In this document: positions 1-4,065 of the stretch, in pieces | Layout of the letters: each line of letters starts with the position of its first letter | Position numbering within the stretch: the first letter of the stretch is position 1 | Origin: CAZVCJ01 sp964625745 | GTDB lineage: Bacteria; Chloroflexota; Anaerolineae; VGOG01 | Reading direction: 5' to 3' | Assembly: GCA_964625745.1 (NCBI GenBank) | Contig: CAZVCJ010000169.1 | Span: 1-8,628 of the forward strand | DNA length: 8,628 bases | Notes under the pieces: generated by a model | What the model saw: the letters and a program-made list of their open reading frames with translations, nothing else | Database searches by the model: none | What the model was told of the DNA's origin: nothing | Made by a program: the position numbers and the translations under genes

Positions 1-3
1 ATC

Positions 4-12
4 TGGTATACT
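4..12 (+). promoter_or_regulatory. Extended -10 promoter element upstream of the zinc-finger gene
   Basis: The sequence TGGTATACT holds a TATACT -10 hexamer (7-12) preceded by a TGn extended -10 motif. Its -35 partner would lie before the window start, so it cannot be checked. The same TGnTATACT form is used by the hsdM promoter at 4015-4023. It would start transcription around position 19, about 37 bases before the GTG of the zinc-finger gene. In this family a DUF4258-type toxin gene often lies upstream, so this could instead sit inside the end of such a gene. Confidence 0.4.
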
Positions 13-55
13 ATCAATAAAAAAAGCGACTCACCCTTGATTGAGAGGATAGGCT

Positions 56-307
56 GTGGATATTGGAGAACGTTGCCACATCTGTGGTGGTACCGATTTT
101 GAAAAGCGCCGAGTCGAGTACATTTATAGACGACACGGCAACTATCTCGTGGTACGAGACGTACCGTGTGAAGTTTGTCTGCGTTGCGGAGAACGTTACT
201 ACGAAGGCCCTGTCTTGCTGCAAATTGAGCGTCGTTTCAAGGAGATCTACAAACAGCATGCCAAGCCACAGTTCGCAATTGAGGTTCCGGTCGAAGTTTA
301 TGCTTGA
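56..307 (+). CDS. YgiT/MqsA-N type zinc-finger protein (antitoxin-like)
   Basis: This 83-aa protein carries two zinc knuckles, CHIC at residues 7-10 and CLRC at 41-44, with the VPCEVCxxCGExYYE arrangement typical of YgiT-type zinc-finger proteins (MqsA N-terminal domain). Family members bind zinc and usually act as antitoxins beside an MqsR- or DUF4258-like RNase toxin. The protein lacks the C-terminal HTH of full MqsA, as is normal for the short YgiT-type proteins. The start is GTG at 56, chosen because GAGAGGA (43-49) stands six bases upstream and the first CxxC follows at once. No toxin gene is visible inside the window. The usual partner lies upstream and would be off the left edge or lost. 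The family call is confident; the antitoxin role is inferred from the family. Confidence 0.8.
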   Translation: MDIGERCHICGGTDFEKRRVEYIYRRHGNYLVVRDVPCEVCLRCGERYYEGPVLLQIERRFKEIYKQHAKPQFAIEVPVEVYA

Positions 308-404
308 CGCTCCGATTTTGCTGCGCTTCCACAAGGAGTTCAAATTCCTCTTCGACGTGGGCGACCTATTCTCCAACGCCGAGCGCGAGGAGGCCATCCG
401 CTGA
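300..404 (+). CDS. 34-codon ORF, possible 3' remnant of a lost gene
   Basis: The ATG at 300 overlaps the end of the zinc-finger gene by eight bases, and the frame runs to TGA at 402-404. The peptide ends FDVGDLFSNAEREEAIR, which reads like the natural end of a soluble helical protein rather than random translation. Its stop overlaps the CTG start of the nucleotidyltransferase in a CTGA arrangement, and the AGGAGG that would serve that start lies inside this frame (388-393). I do not recognise the family. The most likely reading is the 3' end of an upstream partner gene whose 5' part was replaced by the zinc-finger module. It could also be a genuine small coupling ORF. Confidence 0.35.
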   Translation: MLDAPILLRFHKEFKFLFDVGDLFSNAEREEAIR

Positions 405-1195
405 GAGAGAAGATTCGAACACGACTCAAAGACATCGAAATCGAGGAGGAGATCCGAGTTCTGTATGCCTGTGAGTCGGGAAGCAGAGCGTGGGGCTTTC
501 CATCAGTTGACAGCGATTACGACGTGAGATTCATCTATCTGCATCCCAGGGATTGGTACCTGTCCATCAACCTGGAGTGGAAGCGCGACGTCATTGAACG
601 TCCCGTTGACGATCAGCTTGACATCAGTGGTTGGGATTTGCGCAAAGCGCTTCAACTGTTGAGGAAATGCAATCCACCTCTCATGGAATGGCTGGGCTCA
701 CCGATTGTCTATTGGGAAGAGTTCACCATTGCTGCCAGGATGCGTGACTTGGTGTCAAAGTACTTTTCACCTGTGGCCTGTTTATATCATTATCTGCATA
801 CGGCCCAGGGTAACTACCGAGATTATCTCAAAGGCCCGACGGTGTGGATCAAGAAGTACTTCTACGTGTTGCGCCCGGTTCTGGCTATCAACTGGATCGA
901 AAGAGGCTTTGGCGTCGTACCGACAGAGTTTCGGGTTTTGGTTGAGCAAGTGGTTGACGCCCCTGAACTGAGGGAAGAGATCGGCAAGCTCATTGACGCC
1001 AGGCGCAGGGCGGAAGAACTGGATCGTGGCCCGCGCATTGTGCCCATCAGCGAATTCGTCGAGAGCGAGTTGACGCGGCTTGAAAACGAGCAGTTTGAGC
1101 AGGAGTATGATAAGCCCATAGCGCCAGTTGACGAGTTCAACGACCTGTTCAGATCCGCGCTTGACGAAGTGTGGAAAATAATGGATGTAGAATGA
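401..1195 (+). CDS. COG3541/RlaP-family nucleotidyltransferase, CTG start
   Basis: This is a 264-aa member of the DNA polymerase beta-like nucleotidyltransferase superfamily (PF10127, COG3541/YcgL-like). It has the signature LYACESGSRAWGFPS, with G27-S28, followed by DSDYD with metal-binding D39 and D41 and then VRFIYLHPRDWYLSI. The family is related to phage T4 RlaP, and the substrate of the chromosomal versions is not established. No ATG, GTG or TTG lies in frame between the previous in-frame stop (305-307) and codon 42. The only later candidate, GTG at 524, would delete the catalytic motif. CTG at 401 has AGGAGG (388-393) seven bases upstream and gives the expected family N-terminus. The stop overlaps the next ATG (ATGA, 1192-1195). 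The last 54 conserved codons recur at two other places in the window. A mutated ATG that silences the gene is an alternative. Confidence 0.8.
   Translation: MREKIRTRLKDIEIEEEIRVLYACESGSRAWGFPSVDSDYDVRFIYLHPRDWYLSINLEWKRDVIERPVDDQLDISGWDLRKALQLLRKCNPPLMEWLGSPIVYWEEFTIAARMRDLVSKYFSPVACLYHYLHTAQGNYRDYLKGPTVWIKKYFYVLRPVLAINWIERGFGVVPTEFRVLVEQVVDAPELREEIGKLIDARRRAEELDRGPRIVPISEFVESELTRLENEQFEQEYDKPIAPVDEFNDLFRSALDEVWKIMDVE
1013..1174 (+). repeat. Nucleotidyltransferase 3'-tail repeat, copy 1 (in the full gene)
   Basis: These 162 bases encode the last 54 shared residues of the nucleotidyltransferase, from EELDRG to ALDEVW. The same stretch is found at 3180-3341 with about 15 differences counted by eye, and its last 117 bases recur at 1382-1498. 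All three copies are in the same orientation and share the end point GAAGTGTGG. After it, copy 1 diverges completely, while copies 2 and 3 share only a short TC-rich end. Confidence 0.85.
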
Positions 1196-1281
1196 ATCAT
1201 CATCTTTCTCCCGATGAACTCGTCAGCATGCTTGACACGCTGGATGTCCCATTCCTCGCCGGGGACGAACAGAGCGCGGCT
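1192..1281 (+). CDS. 5' end of an unidentified gene, cut by the assembly gap
   Basis: The ATG at 1192 overlaps the nucleotidyltransferase stop as ATGA, suggesting translational coupling. Thirty codons are readable, beginning MNHHLSPDELVSMLDTLDVP, before the N run. The N-terminus looks helical and acidic, with no motif I can assign. The frame is open to the gap, so the true length is unknown. Because a nucleotidyltransferase tail reappears after the gap, this gene may be the first member of another partner-plus-nucleotidyltransferase pair. The short remnant at 300-404 could then be the end of a homologous partner. That link is inference. Confidence 0.5.
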
Positions 1282-1381
1282 NNNNNNNNNNNNNNNNNNN
1301 NNNNNNNNNNNNNNNNNNNNNNNNNNNNNNNNNNNNNNNNNNNNNNNNNNNNNNNNNNNNNNNNNNNNNNNNNNNNNNNNN
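1282..1381. other. Assembly gap, 100 N
   Basis: The run is exactly 100 N, a conventional placeholder for a scaffold gap of unknown size. It separates an open reading frame start (1192) from a nucleotidyltransferase 3' tail (1382) whose gene body is not visible. Repeated nucleotidyltransferase sequence on both sides is a plausible cause of the assembly break, so distance and even adjacency across the gap should not be trusted. Confidence 0.95.
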
Positions 1382-1510
1382 ATTGAGAGCGAACTGGCGC
1401 GGCTTGAAAACGAGCGATTTGAGCAAGAGTACCATAAGCCCGTAGCGCCAGTTGACGAGTTCAACGCCCTGTTCAGATCGGCGCTTGACGAAGTGTGGTC
1501 ATCATCATGA
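1382..1510 (+). pseudogene. Nucleotidyltransferase 3' tail, copy 2 (5' part hidden in gap)
   Basis: Thirty-nine codons from IESELARLENERFEQEY to ALDEVW match the tail of the full nucleotidyltransferase. A short SSS end and TGA (1508-1510) follow. The frame is open, with mostly conservative changes, so coding constraint acted on it until recently. Either a whole second nucleotidyltransferase gene lies in the gap, or only this 3' tail exists. The sequence cannot decide. It is followed at once by the tRNA-like fragment. Confidence 0.6.
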
Positions 1511-1566
1511 GCCGGGACAGGAAGCCTGTGTGAGGTCAGGAGTTCGAGTCCCTCCGGCTCCACTCA
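1509..1566 (+). other. tRNA 3'-half-like fragment, possible attachment site
   Basis: The bases AGGTC, AGGAG, TTCGAGT (T-loop, 1543-1549), then CCCTC, CGGCTCC and A follow the order variable loop, T-stem, T-loop, T-stem, acceptor and discriminator of a tRNA 3' half. The tail resembles tRNA-Ala ends. The T-stem is imperfect, and no D-arm or anticodon arm with a seven-base loop is present. GAGCCGG (1509-1515) can pair with CCGGCTC (1554-1560), and ACAGG with CCTGT (1517-1529), so the stretch could fold as a mini-cloverleaf of about 52 bases. It does not encode a clean CCA end (ACTCA). The simplest reading is a degenerate tRNA fragment left at an integration site. Confidence 0.4.
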
Positions 1567-1591
1567 TTGGCGCTATGAAGGGAGGTAAAGC

Positions 1592-1819
1592 ATGATTCGA
1601 GCGTTTGAAGCTATGATTGATGAGCGAGGCGATATACACCTGCTGGAGTCCATCCACCTACCAGCGGTGCGACGAGCACTCGTGATCATCCTGGAGGAGG
1701 AGCCGGCACTTAGCGTTTCTGAAACAGCGTTGCTGAGCGAGCCGGCCCTGGCCGAAGACTGGAATCGGCTTGAGGAGGATGAAGCGTGGTCACACCTGCA
1801 GCAGGTGCCGTGGTCCTAG
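1592..1819 (+). CDS. Small antitoxin-like protein of a PemK/MazF-type module
   Basis: This 75-aa acidic protein has a strong ribosome binding site, GGAGGT (1581-1586), five bases before the ATG. The N-terminal half is likely a short beta-rich segment (FEAMIDERGDIHLL). The C-terminal half ends ALLSEPALAEDWNRLEEDEA, a motif I associate with small antitoxins encoded just upstream of MazF/PemK toxins. The acidic, Trp-containing tail would be the toxin-neutralising segment. The gene overlaps the start of a MazF-like frame by 34 bases, supporting the pairing. The toxin is truncated, so the antitoxin is probably an orphan now. The pairing is seen in the sequence; the role is inferred from family organisation. 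Confidence 0.7.
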   Translation: MIRAFEAMIDERGDIHLLESIHLPAVRRALVIILEEEPALSVSETALLSEPALAEDWNRLEEDEAWSHLQQVPWS

Positions 1820-1941
1820 TGCGGTTTCCGTTCTCCGACTTGTCACAGGCGAAGCTGCGGCCCACTGTAGTGCTTGCAGATGCTGGTCGAGGCGATTGGA
1901 TTCTGTTAGCAGGCATCCAGTGCATCAAAAGTTTCGTATAA
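1786..1941 (+). pseudogene. Truncated PemK/MazF-family toxin
   Basis: Starting at GTG 1786, or more conservatively at GTG 1810, the frame encodes VVLVRFPFSDLSQAKLRP followed by TVVLADAGRGDWIL. This is the canonical N-terminal half of PemK/MazF mRNA interferases (SH3-like barrel, with the FPFSDLS strand-loop and the RP-hydrophobic strand). Family members run to roughly 110-120 residues. Here homology stops after GDWIL near 1905, and unrelated codons lead to TAA at 1939. The second half of the barrel and its catalytic-site residues are lost, so the toxin should be inactive. The breakpoint lies about 70 bases before the next cassette, consistent with insertion or deletion at that point. The family assignment of the remaining half is confident. 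Confidence 0.75.
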
Positions 1942-1972
1942 GCAGTTCAGAGCTGAGCGATTTGAGAACTCA

Positions 1973-2842
1973 ATGAGGTTGCATGCAGTCGGGAGTTCTA
2001 AGAAAACAATGGAAGACCCAATAAACATCGTCTTTCGTTTACCATCAACGTTCACTCGACACCACCGTCAGGTCATCACACGCTACCTGGCCAAGGGCTG
2101 GTGGCAACTTTCCCCTTCTGAGCGGCGGGCTGGATTCGAAGCGTTCAACATTCTGCATGCAGCCCGGGTACAACGTGGCGATGAGAGCCTGACGTTCCAA
2201 CAAGTCTACGACGTGTACGTGGATCGTACCTGGTCGGACCGGTATATTGGCGAGCTGCTGGTCCTGTCCAACCCGGCTGAGGAACATTCGAGCTTGCGTC
2301 GCAGATTGGCTACACTCATCGTGACCAACCTACGCAAGGTCGGCCTGATACAACCAGGCGTGCTCGATAGCCAGGTGCTGTTGGCTTACATCCTGCACTG
2401 GTGGGAATCGTTTGCCGCAGGTTATGCTTTTGAGGTAGAGATCTTTCACGATTTGCAGGAATCAGATATCAAGTTTGAGGCACACGATCTGCGCGACCGT
2501 GCGGCTCGCCGTTCGCCCTACGACTTGAAGGTACTTGGACAGCCAGGAGATGTGAAAACGAGCCTCTATTTTCTTCAGCGGCCACAGCGCCCGCTTGTCA
2601 GTCAGTTCTACATCACGCGCCTGGATACCGGACGCGGATCCCGGGCCTCGGTAGTCTTCCTAAAGCCAGAGGCTTGGGCACTCATTGACGGTGAGACGCT
2701 TTTCACCCACCTGACAAAACTGGCTGAGGTGTGGCCCCAAAGCACAGAGGTCCAAGTGGGACCGGTGCGGTTGGTCGTGGCCGATTATCAGGTCTGGAAA
2801 GATAAGGTGCGTCGTAAACAGATGCAAGGAGGAAGCGAATGA
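1973..2842 (+). CDS. Unidentified 289-aa protein with a possible PD-(D/E)xK nuclease signature
   Basis: I do not recognise this family by name. The protein is soluble, with no signal peptide or membrane segment. The N-terminal half is helical and basic (RHHRQVITRYLAKGWWQLSP near residue 30). The C-terminal half has beta-strand-like segments around YDLKVLGQPGDVKTSLYFL. There, D184 followed nine residues later by D193-V-K195 fits the spacing of a PD-(D/E)xK nuclease core, with a glutamate-rich strand (FEVEIFHDLQE) upstream. A nuclease role is inference from this motif alone. ATG 1973 gives the longest frame; ATG 2009 is an alternative, and neither has a strong ribosome binding site. The stop overlaps the next gene (ATGA, 2839-2842), so the two form one unit, set between a truncated toxin and a nucleotidyltransferase tail. 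Confidence 0.75.
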   Translation: MRLHAVGSSKKTMEDPINIVFRLPSTFTRHHRQVITRYLAKGWWQLSPSERRAGFEAFNILHAARVQRGDESLTFQQVYDVYVDRTWSDRYIGELLVLSNPAEEHSSLRRRLATLIVTNLRKVGLIQPGVLDSQVLLAYILHWWESFAAGYAFEVEIFHDLQESDIKFEAHDLRDRAARRSPYDLKVLGQPGDVKTSLYFLQRPQRPLVSQFYITRLDTGRGSRASVVFLKPEAWALIDGETLFTHLTKLAEVWPQSTEVQVGPVRLVVADYQVWKDKVRRKQMQGGSE

Positions 2843-3141
2843 CTGAGGTCGTGACACAGAAACTGATCGGCGAGATGAGTGACACAGAGTTCAGGGCACT
2901 GGTGGAACAATTCATCGACCGTGAGACGCAGGGTACTGCCGAGGCGCCAGCCGACGTGTTGTTTGAAGCCCTGCCAGATTTCTTTGCAGCGGCGGAGATT
3001 CAGCGCGTTGAGGTGGACGGAGAGCTTCGGGGTGACCGACTGGTACTTTCCATTCCAGGAGAACTACCAACCGGGGTACGGGAGGTTGAACTCCACTTCC
3101 CCGCGATGCAGGTGGTGGTGAGTATGATACCGCAGACGTAG
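2839..3141 (+). CDS. Unidentified 100-aa acidic partner protein
   Basis: The gene has a very strong ribosome binding site, AAGGAGGAA (2826-2834), inside the end of the previous gene, and its ATG overlaps that gene's stop. The protein is strongly acidic. A helical N-terminus (MSDTEFRALVEQFIDRETQ) is followed by a strand-rich C-terminus (RVEVDGELRGDRLVLSIPGE, then VREVELHFP). No catalytic motif is visible. Size, acidity, tight coupling and the strong ribosome binding site would fit an antitoxin, immunity protein or small subunit for the upstream protein, but that is inference. It ends at TAG 3139-3141, directly before the third nucleotidyltransferase tail. Confidence 0.75.
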   Translation: MTEVVTQKLIGEMSDTEFRALVEQFIDRETQGTAEAPADVLFEALPDFFAAAEIQRVEVDGELRGDRLVLSIPGELPTGVREVELHFPAMQVVVSMIPQT

Positions 3142-3143
3142 CC

Positions 3144-3374
3144 TGCACACGATTCTCGCTATCAACCGCCGGGGGGAGGGAAGAACTGGATCGTGGCCTG
3201 CGCATTGCGCCCATCAGCGAATTCATCGAGAGCGAGCTGGCGCGGCTTGAGAACGAGAGATTTGAGCAGGAGTACTACAAGCCAAGAGCGCCAGTTGACG
3301 AGTTCAACGACCTGTTCAGATCCGCGCTGGACGAAGTGTGGTCGTCATGTTTTGAGAAAAGCCACCTGCATTGA
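3144..3374 (+). pseudogene. Nucleotidyltransferase 3' tail, copy 3, with internal deletion
   Basis: Bases 3180-3341 encode the same 54-residue tail as the full gene (EELDRG to ALDEVW) without stops, then run on to TGA at 3372-3374 inside the terminator stem. Just upstream, 3144-3166 matches 870-892 of the full gene at 19 of 23 positions, including TTCT-CTATCAAC. The remnant therefore seems to begin earlier and to have lost about 120 bases between these blocks, with a G-rich junction (3171-3179). There is no start codon or ribosome binding site of its own, so it is a dead gene end. It begins right after the 100-aa gene and is followed by the only strong terminator in this half of the window. 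Confidence 0.75.
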
Positions 3375-3392
3375 CCGTGCAGGTGGCTTTTT
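3357..3392 (+). terminator. Intrinsic terminator after the nucleotidyltransferase tail
   Basis: AGCCACCTGCA (3360-3370) pairs perfectly with TGCAGGTGGCT (3378-3388) around a seven-base loop, followed by a T run to 3392 and preceded by AAAA. It has the form of a rho-independent terminator for the plus strand. Because of the flanking A run it could also work for minus-strand transcription arriving from the antitoxin module at 3645-3884. It is probably the original terminator of the nucleotidyltransferase gene. Confidence 0.9.
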
Positions 3393-3504
3393 GCTGTTGC
3401 CAGAGGAGAGGTTTGAGAGTCTATCCGGCTACCAGATTGTCTTTACGTGGCTGGACTCGCTGATGATTCCGTCACCTGTTAGTATCGGCACTCCCAACCA
3501 CTTT
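3393..3504. other. Intergenic stretch between terminator and palindromic element
   Basis: No convincing gene is seen here. On the minus strand, about 3485 down to 3429 reads as a short open tail ending SESSHVKTIW and TAG. It could be the 3' end of a gene broken by the neighbouring palindromic element. I cannot assign it to a family. Confidence 0.3.
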
Positions 3505-3639
3505 GGAACACGGAAGCATGGAGAACACGGAAGCACGGAAGTTCCGTGACTCCGTACTTTCCGTGCTTCCGTGTTCCCCGATCAGCTCATCGAGGCGCAC
3601 ATCCACTCTCTTCGCTTCCGACAGGTACAGGACTTCCAT
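3472..3639 (-). pseudogene. Disrupted partner gene downstream of the DUF2281-like antitoxin
   Basis: On the minus strand an ATG at 3639-3637 starts five bases after the antitoxin stop and encodes MEVLYLSEAKRVDVRLDELI. It then runs straight into the palindromic repeat element, giving a low-complexity Ser/Glu/Phe-rich stretch and TGA at 3474-3472 (55 codons). The position, immediately downstream and co-directional, is that of a toxin gene. The first 21 residues look like real protein and the rest is repeat-derived. The family of the lost partner is not recognisable. Confidence 0.4.
3505..3578. repeat. Palindromic repeat element built of CACGGAAGCACGGAA-type units
   Basis: A 17-base unit, GAACACGGAAGCAYGGA, occurs twice in tandem (3506-3522 and 3523-3539, one mismatch). 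An exact 18-base inverted copy follows: GAACACGGAAGCACGGAA (3523-3540) against TTCCGTGCTTCCGTGTTC (3559-3576). The central 18 bases include a second, inner palindrome (CACGGAA-G-TTCCGTG, 3534-3548). The whole element can form a long hairpin. It looks like a non-coding interspersed repeat (REP- or MITE-like) rather than an operator, and it sits where the partner gene of the minus-strand antitoxin should continue. Confidence 0.8.
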
Positions 3640-3644
3640 GCTGC

Positions 3645-3884
3645 CTACACCTTCCTCAGAAGCTGCGCTGTCACTCGCTGCCGCAAGGCTCGCACCTCTG
3701 CATCCGTCACATCAAAATCCAGGTGTTTCCATAGTCCGCCCAGAGCCACGACTTTTCGGGGTTGTTGAACCTGGTATTTGAACTTGAGGAAGTCGAGGAA
3801 GTGGGAAAGCTCCTCAAAGCTTTCGGAGGGCAGCCCTTCAAGACCCTGGTACACTCTCTGCTTGATAGCTTGTCCTGTGCTCAT
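3645..3884 (-). CDS. DUF2281-like antitoxin
   Basis: This 79-aa protein has the layout of small DUF2281-type antitoxins. A helical N-terminus (GLPSESFEELSHFLDFLKFK) is followed by a basic linker, the conserved VVALGGLWKHLDFDVTDAEV and a helical tail (RALRQRVTAQL). Such proteins neutralise a toxin encoded just downstream, often of the PIN type. Here the downstream partner is disrupted by a repeat element. The start is ATG 3884-3882, supported by AAAGGTGA seven bases upstream and a near-consensus promoter at 3922-3950. It is transcribed divergently from hsdM. With no toxin it may persist as a DNA-binding orphan or be decaying. The family assignment is by motif resemblance. Confidence 0.7.
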   Translation of the reverse strand: MSTGQAIKQRVYQGLEGLPSESFEELSHFLDFLKFKYQVQQPRKVVALGGLWKHLDFDVTDAEVRALRQRVTAQLLRKV

Positions 3885-3921
3885 TTTTCGTTCACCTTTC
3901 CGAAGATGTTCATCGGCACTG

Positions 3922-3950
3922 ATTATAGCATAGAAAATCAGTCAGGTCAA
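3922..3950 (-). promoter_or_regulatory. Promoter of the minus-strand antitoxin gene
   Basis: Read on the minus strand, TTGACC (3950-3945) and TATAAT (3927-3922) are separated by 17 bases, with a TGC extended -10 in front of TATAAT. This is close to the sigma-70 consensus. Transcription would start near 3915, leaving a leader of about 30 bases that contains the ribosome binding site. Confidence 0.85.
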
Positions 3951-3972
3951 TTGAGGCGACCTTCGCCCCGCT

Positions 3973-3990
3973 AAACCACGCAGATGGTTT
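3973..3990. promoter_or_regulatory. Inverted repeat between the divergent promoters, possible operator
   Basis: AAACCA-CGCAGA-TGGTTT is a perfect 6-6-6 inverted repeat lying five bases before the hsdM -35 and about 22 bases from the -35 of the divergent antitoxin promoter. A direct repeat GAGGCGA flanks it (3953-3959 and 4004-4010), the second copy inside the hsdM promoter spacer. Either could be a binding site for a regulator controlling both promoters. That role is inference from position and symmetry. Confidence 0.35.
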
Positions 3991-3994
3991 TGTA

Positions 3995-4023
3995 TTGCCA
4001 AAAGAGGCGAAATCTGCTATACT
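3995..4023 (+). promoter_or_regulatory. Promoter of the hsdM operon
   Basis: TTGCCA (3995-4000) and TATACT (4018-4023) are separated by exactly 17 bases, with a TGC extended -10 element (4015-4017). The transcription start is expected near 4030. This places the in-frame ATG at 4024 upstream of the transcript and decides for the hsdM start at 4066. Its -35 is 44 bases from the -35 of the divergent antitoxin promoter. Confidence 0.85.
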
Positions 4024-4065
4024 ATGCCTGGGAATCAAGAAGTTGGAGTTGAGTTGGGGGCAAAT

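Noticed and set aside
63..404. 113-codon plus-strand frame overlapping the zinc-finger gene
   Set aside because: Its first two thirds lie out of frame inside the YgiT-type gene. Only the last 34 codons look protein-like, and these are reported separately as a remnant.
524..1195. Short version of the nucleotidyltransferase starting at GTG 524
   Set aside because: It would remove the catalytic GS and DSDYD motifs that are clearly encoded in the same frame just upstream.
862..1563. 233-codon open frame on the minus strand
   Set aside because: It runs through the N gap, and its Ser-rich translation is the complement of the nucleotidyltransferase tails, so it is a shadow made partly of unknown bases.
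2879..2925. Similarity of EFRALVEQFID in the 100-aa protein to EFRVLVEQVVD in the nucleotidyltransferase
   Set aside because: The match is short, the flanking residues do not agree, and the position within each protein differs. It is probably coincidence in acidic helices.
3505..3578. CRISPR array from the repeated GGAAGCACGG units
   Set aside because: The units are adjacent and inverted with no unique spacers of constant length, so it is a palindromic element and not a CRISPR.
4024..4065. Upstream ATG for HsdM at 4024
   Set aside because: It overlaps the -10 and lies before the expected transcription start. The residues it adds do not resemble family N-termini.
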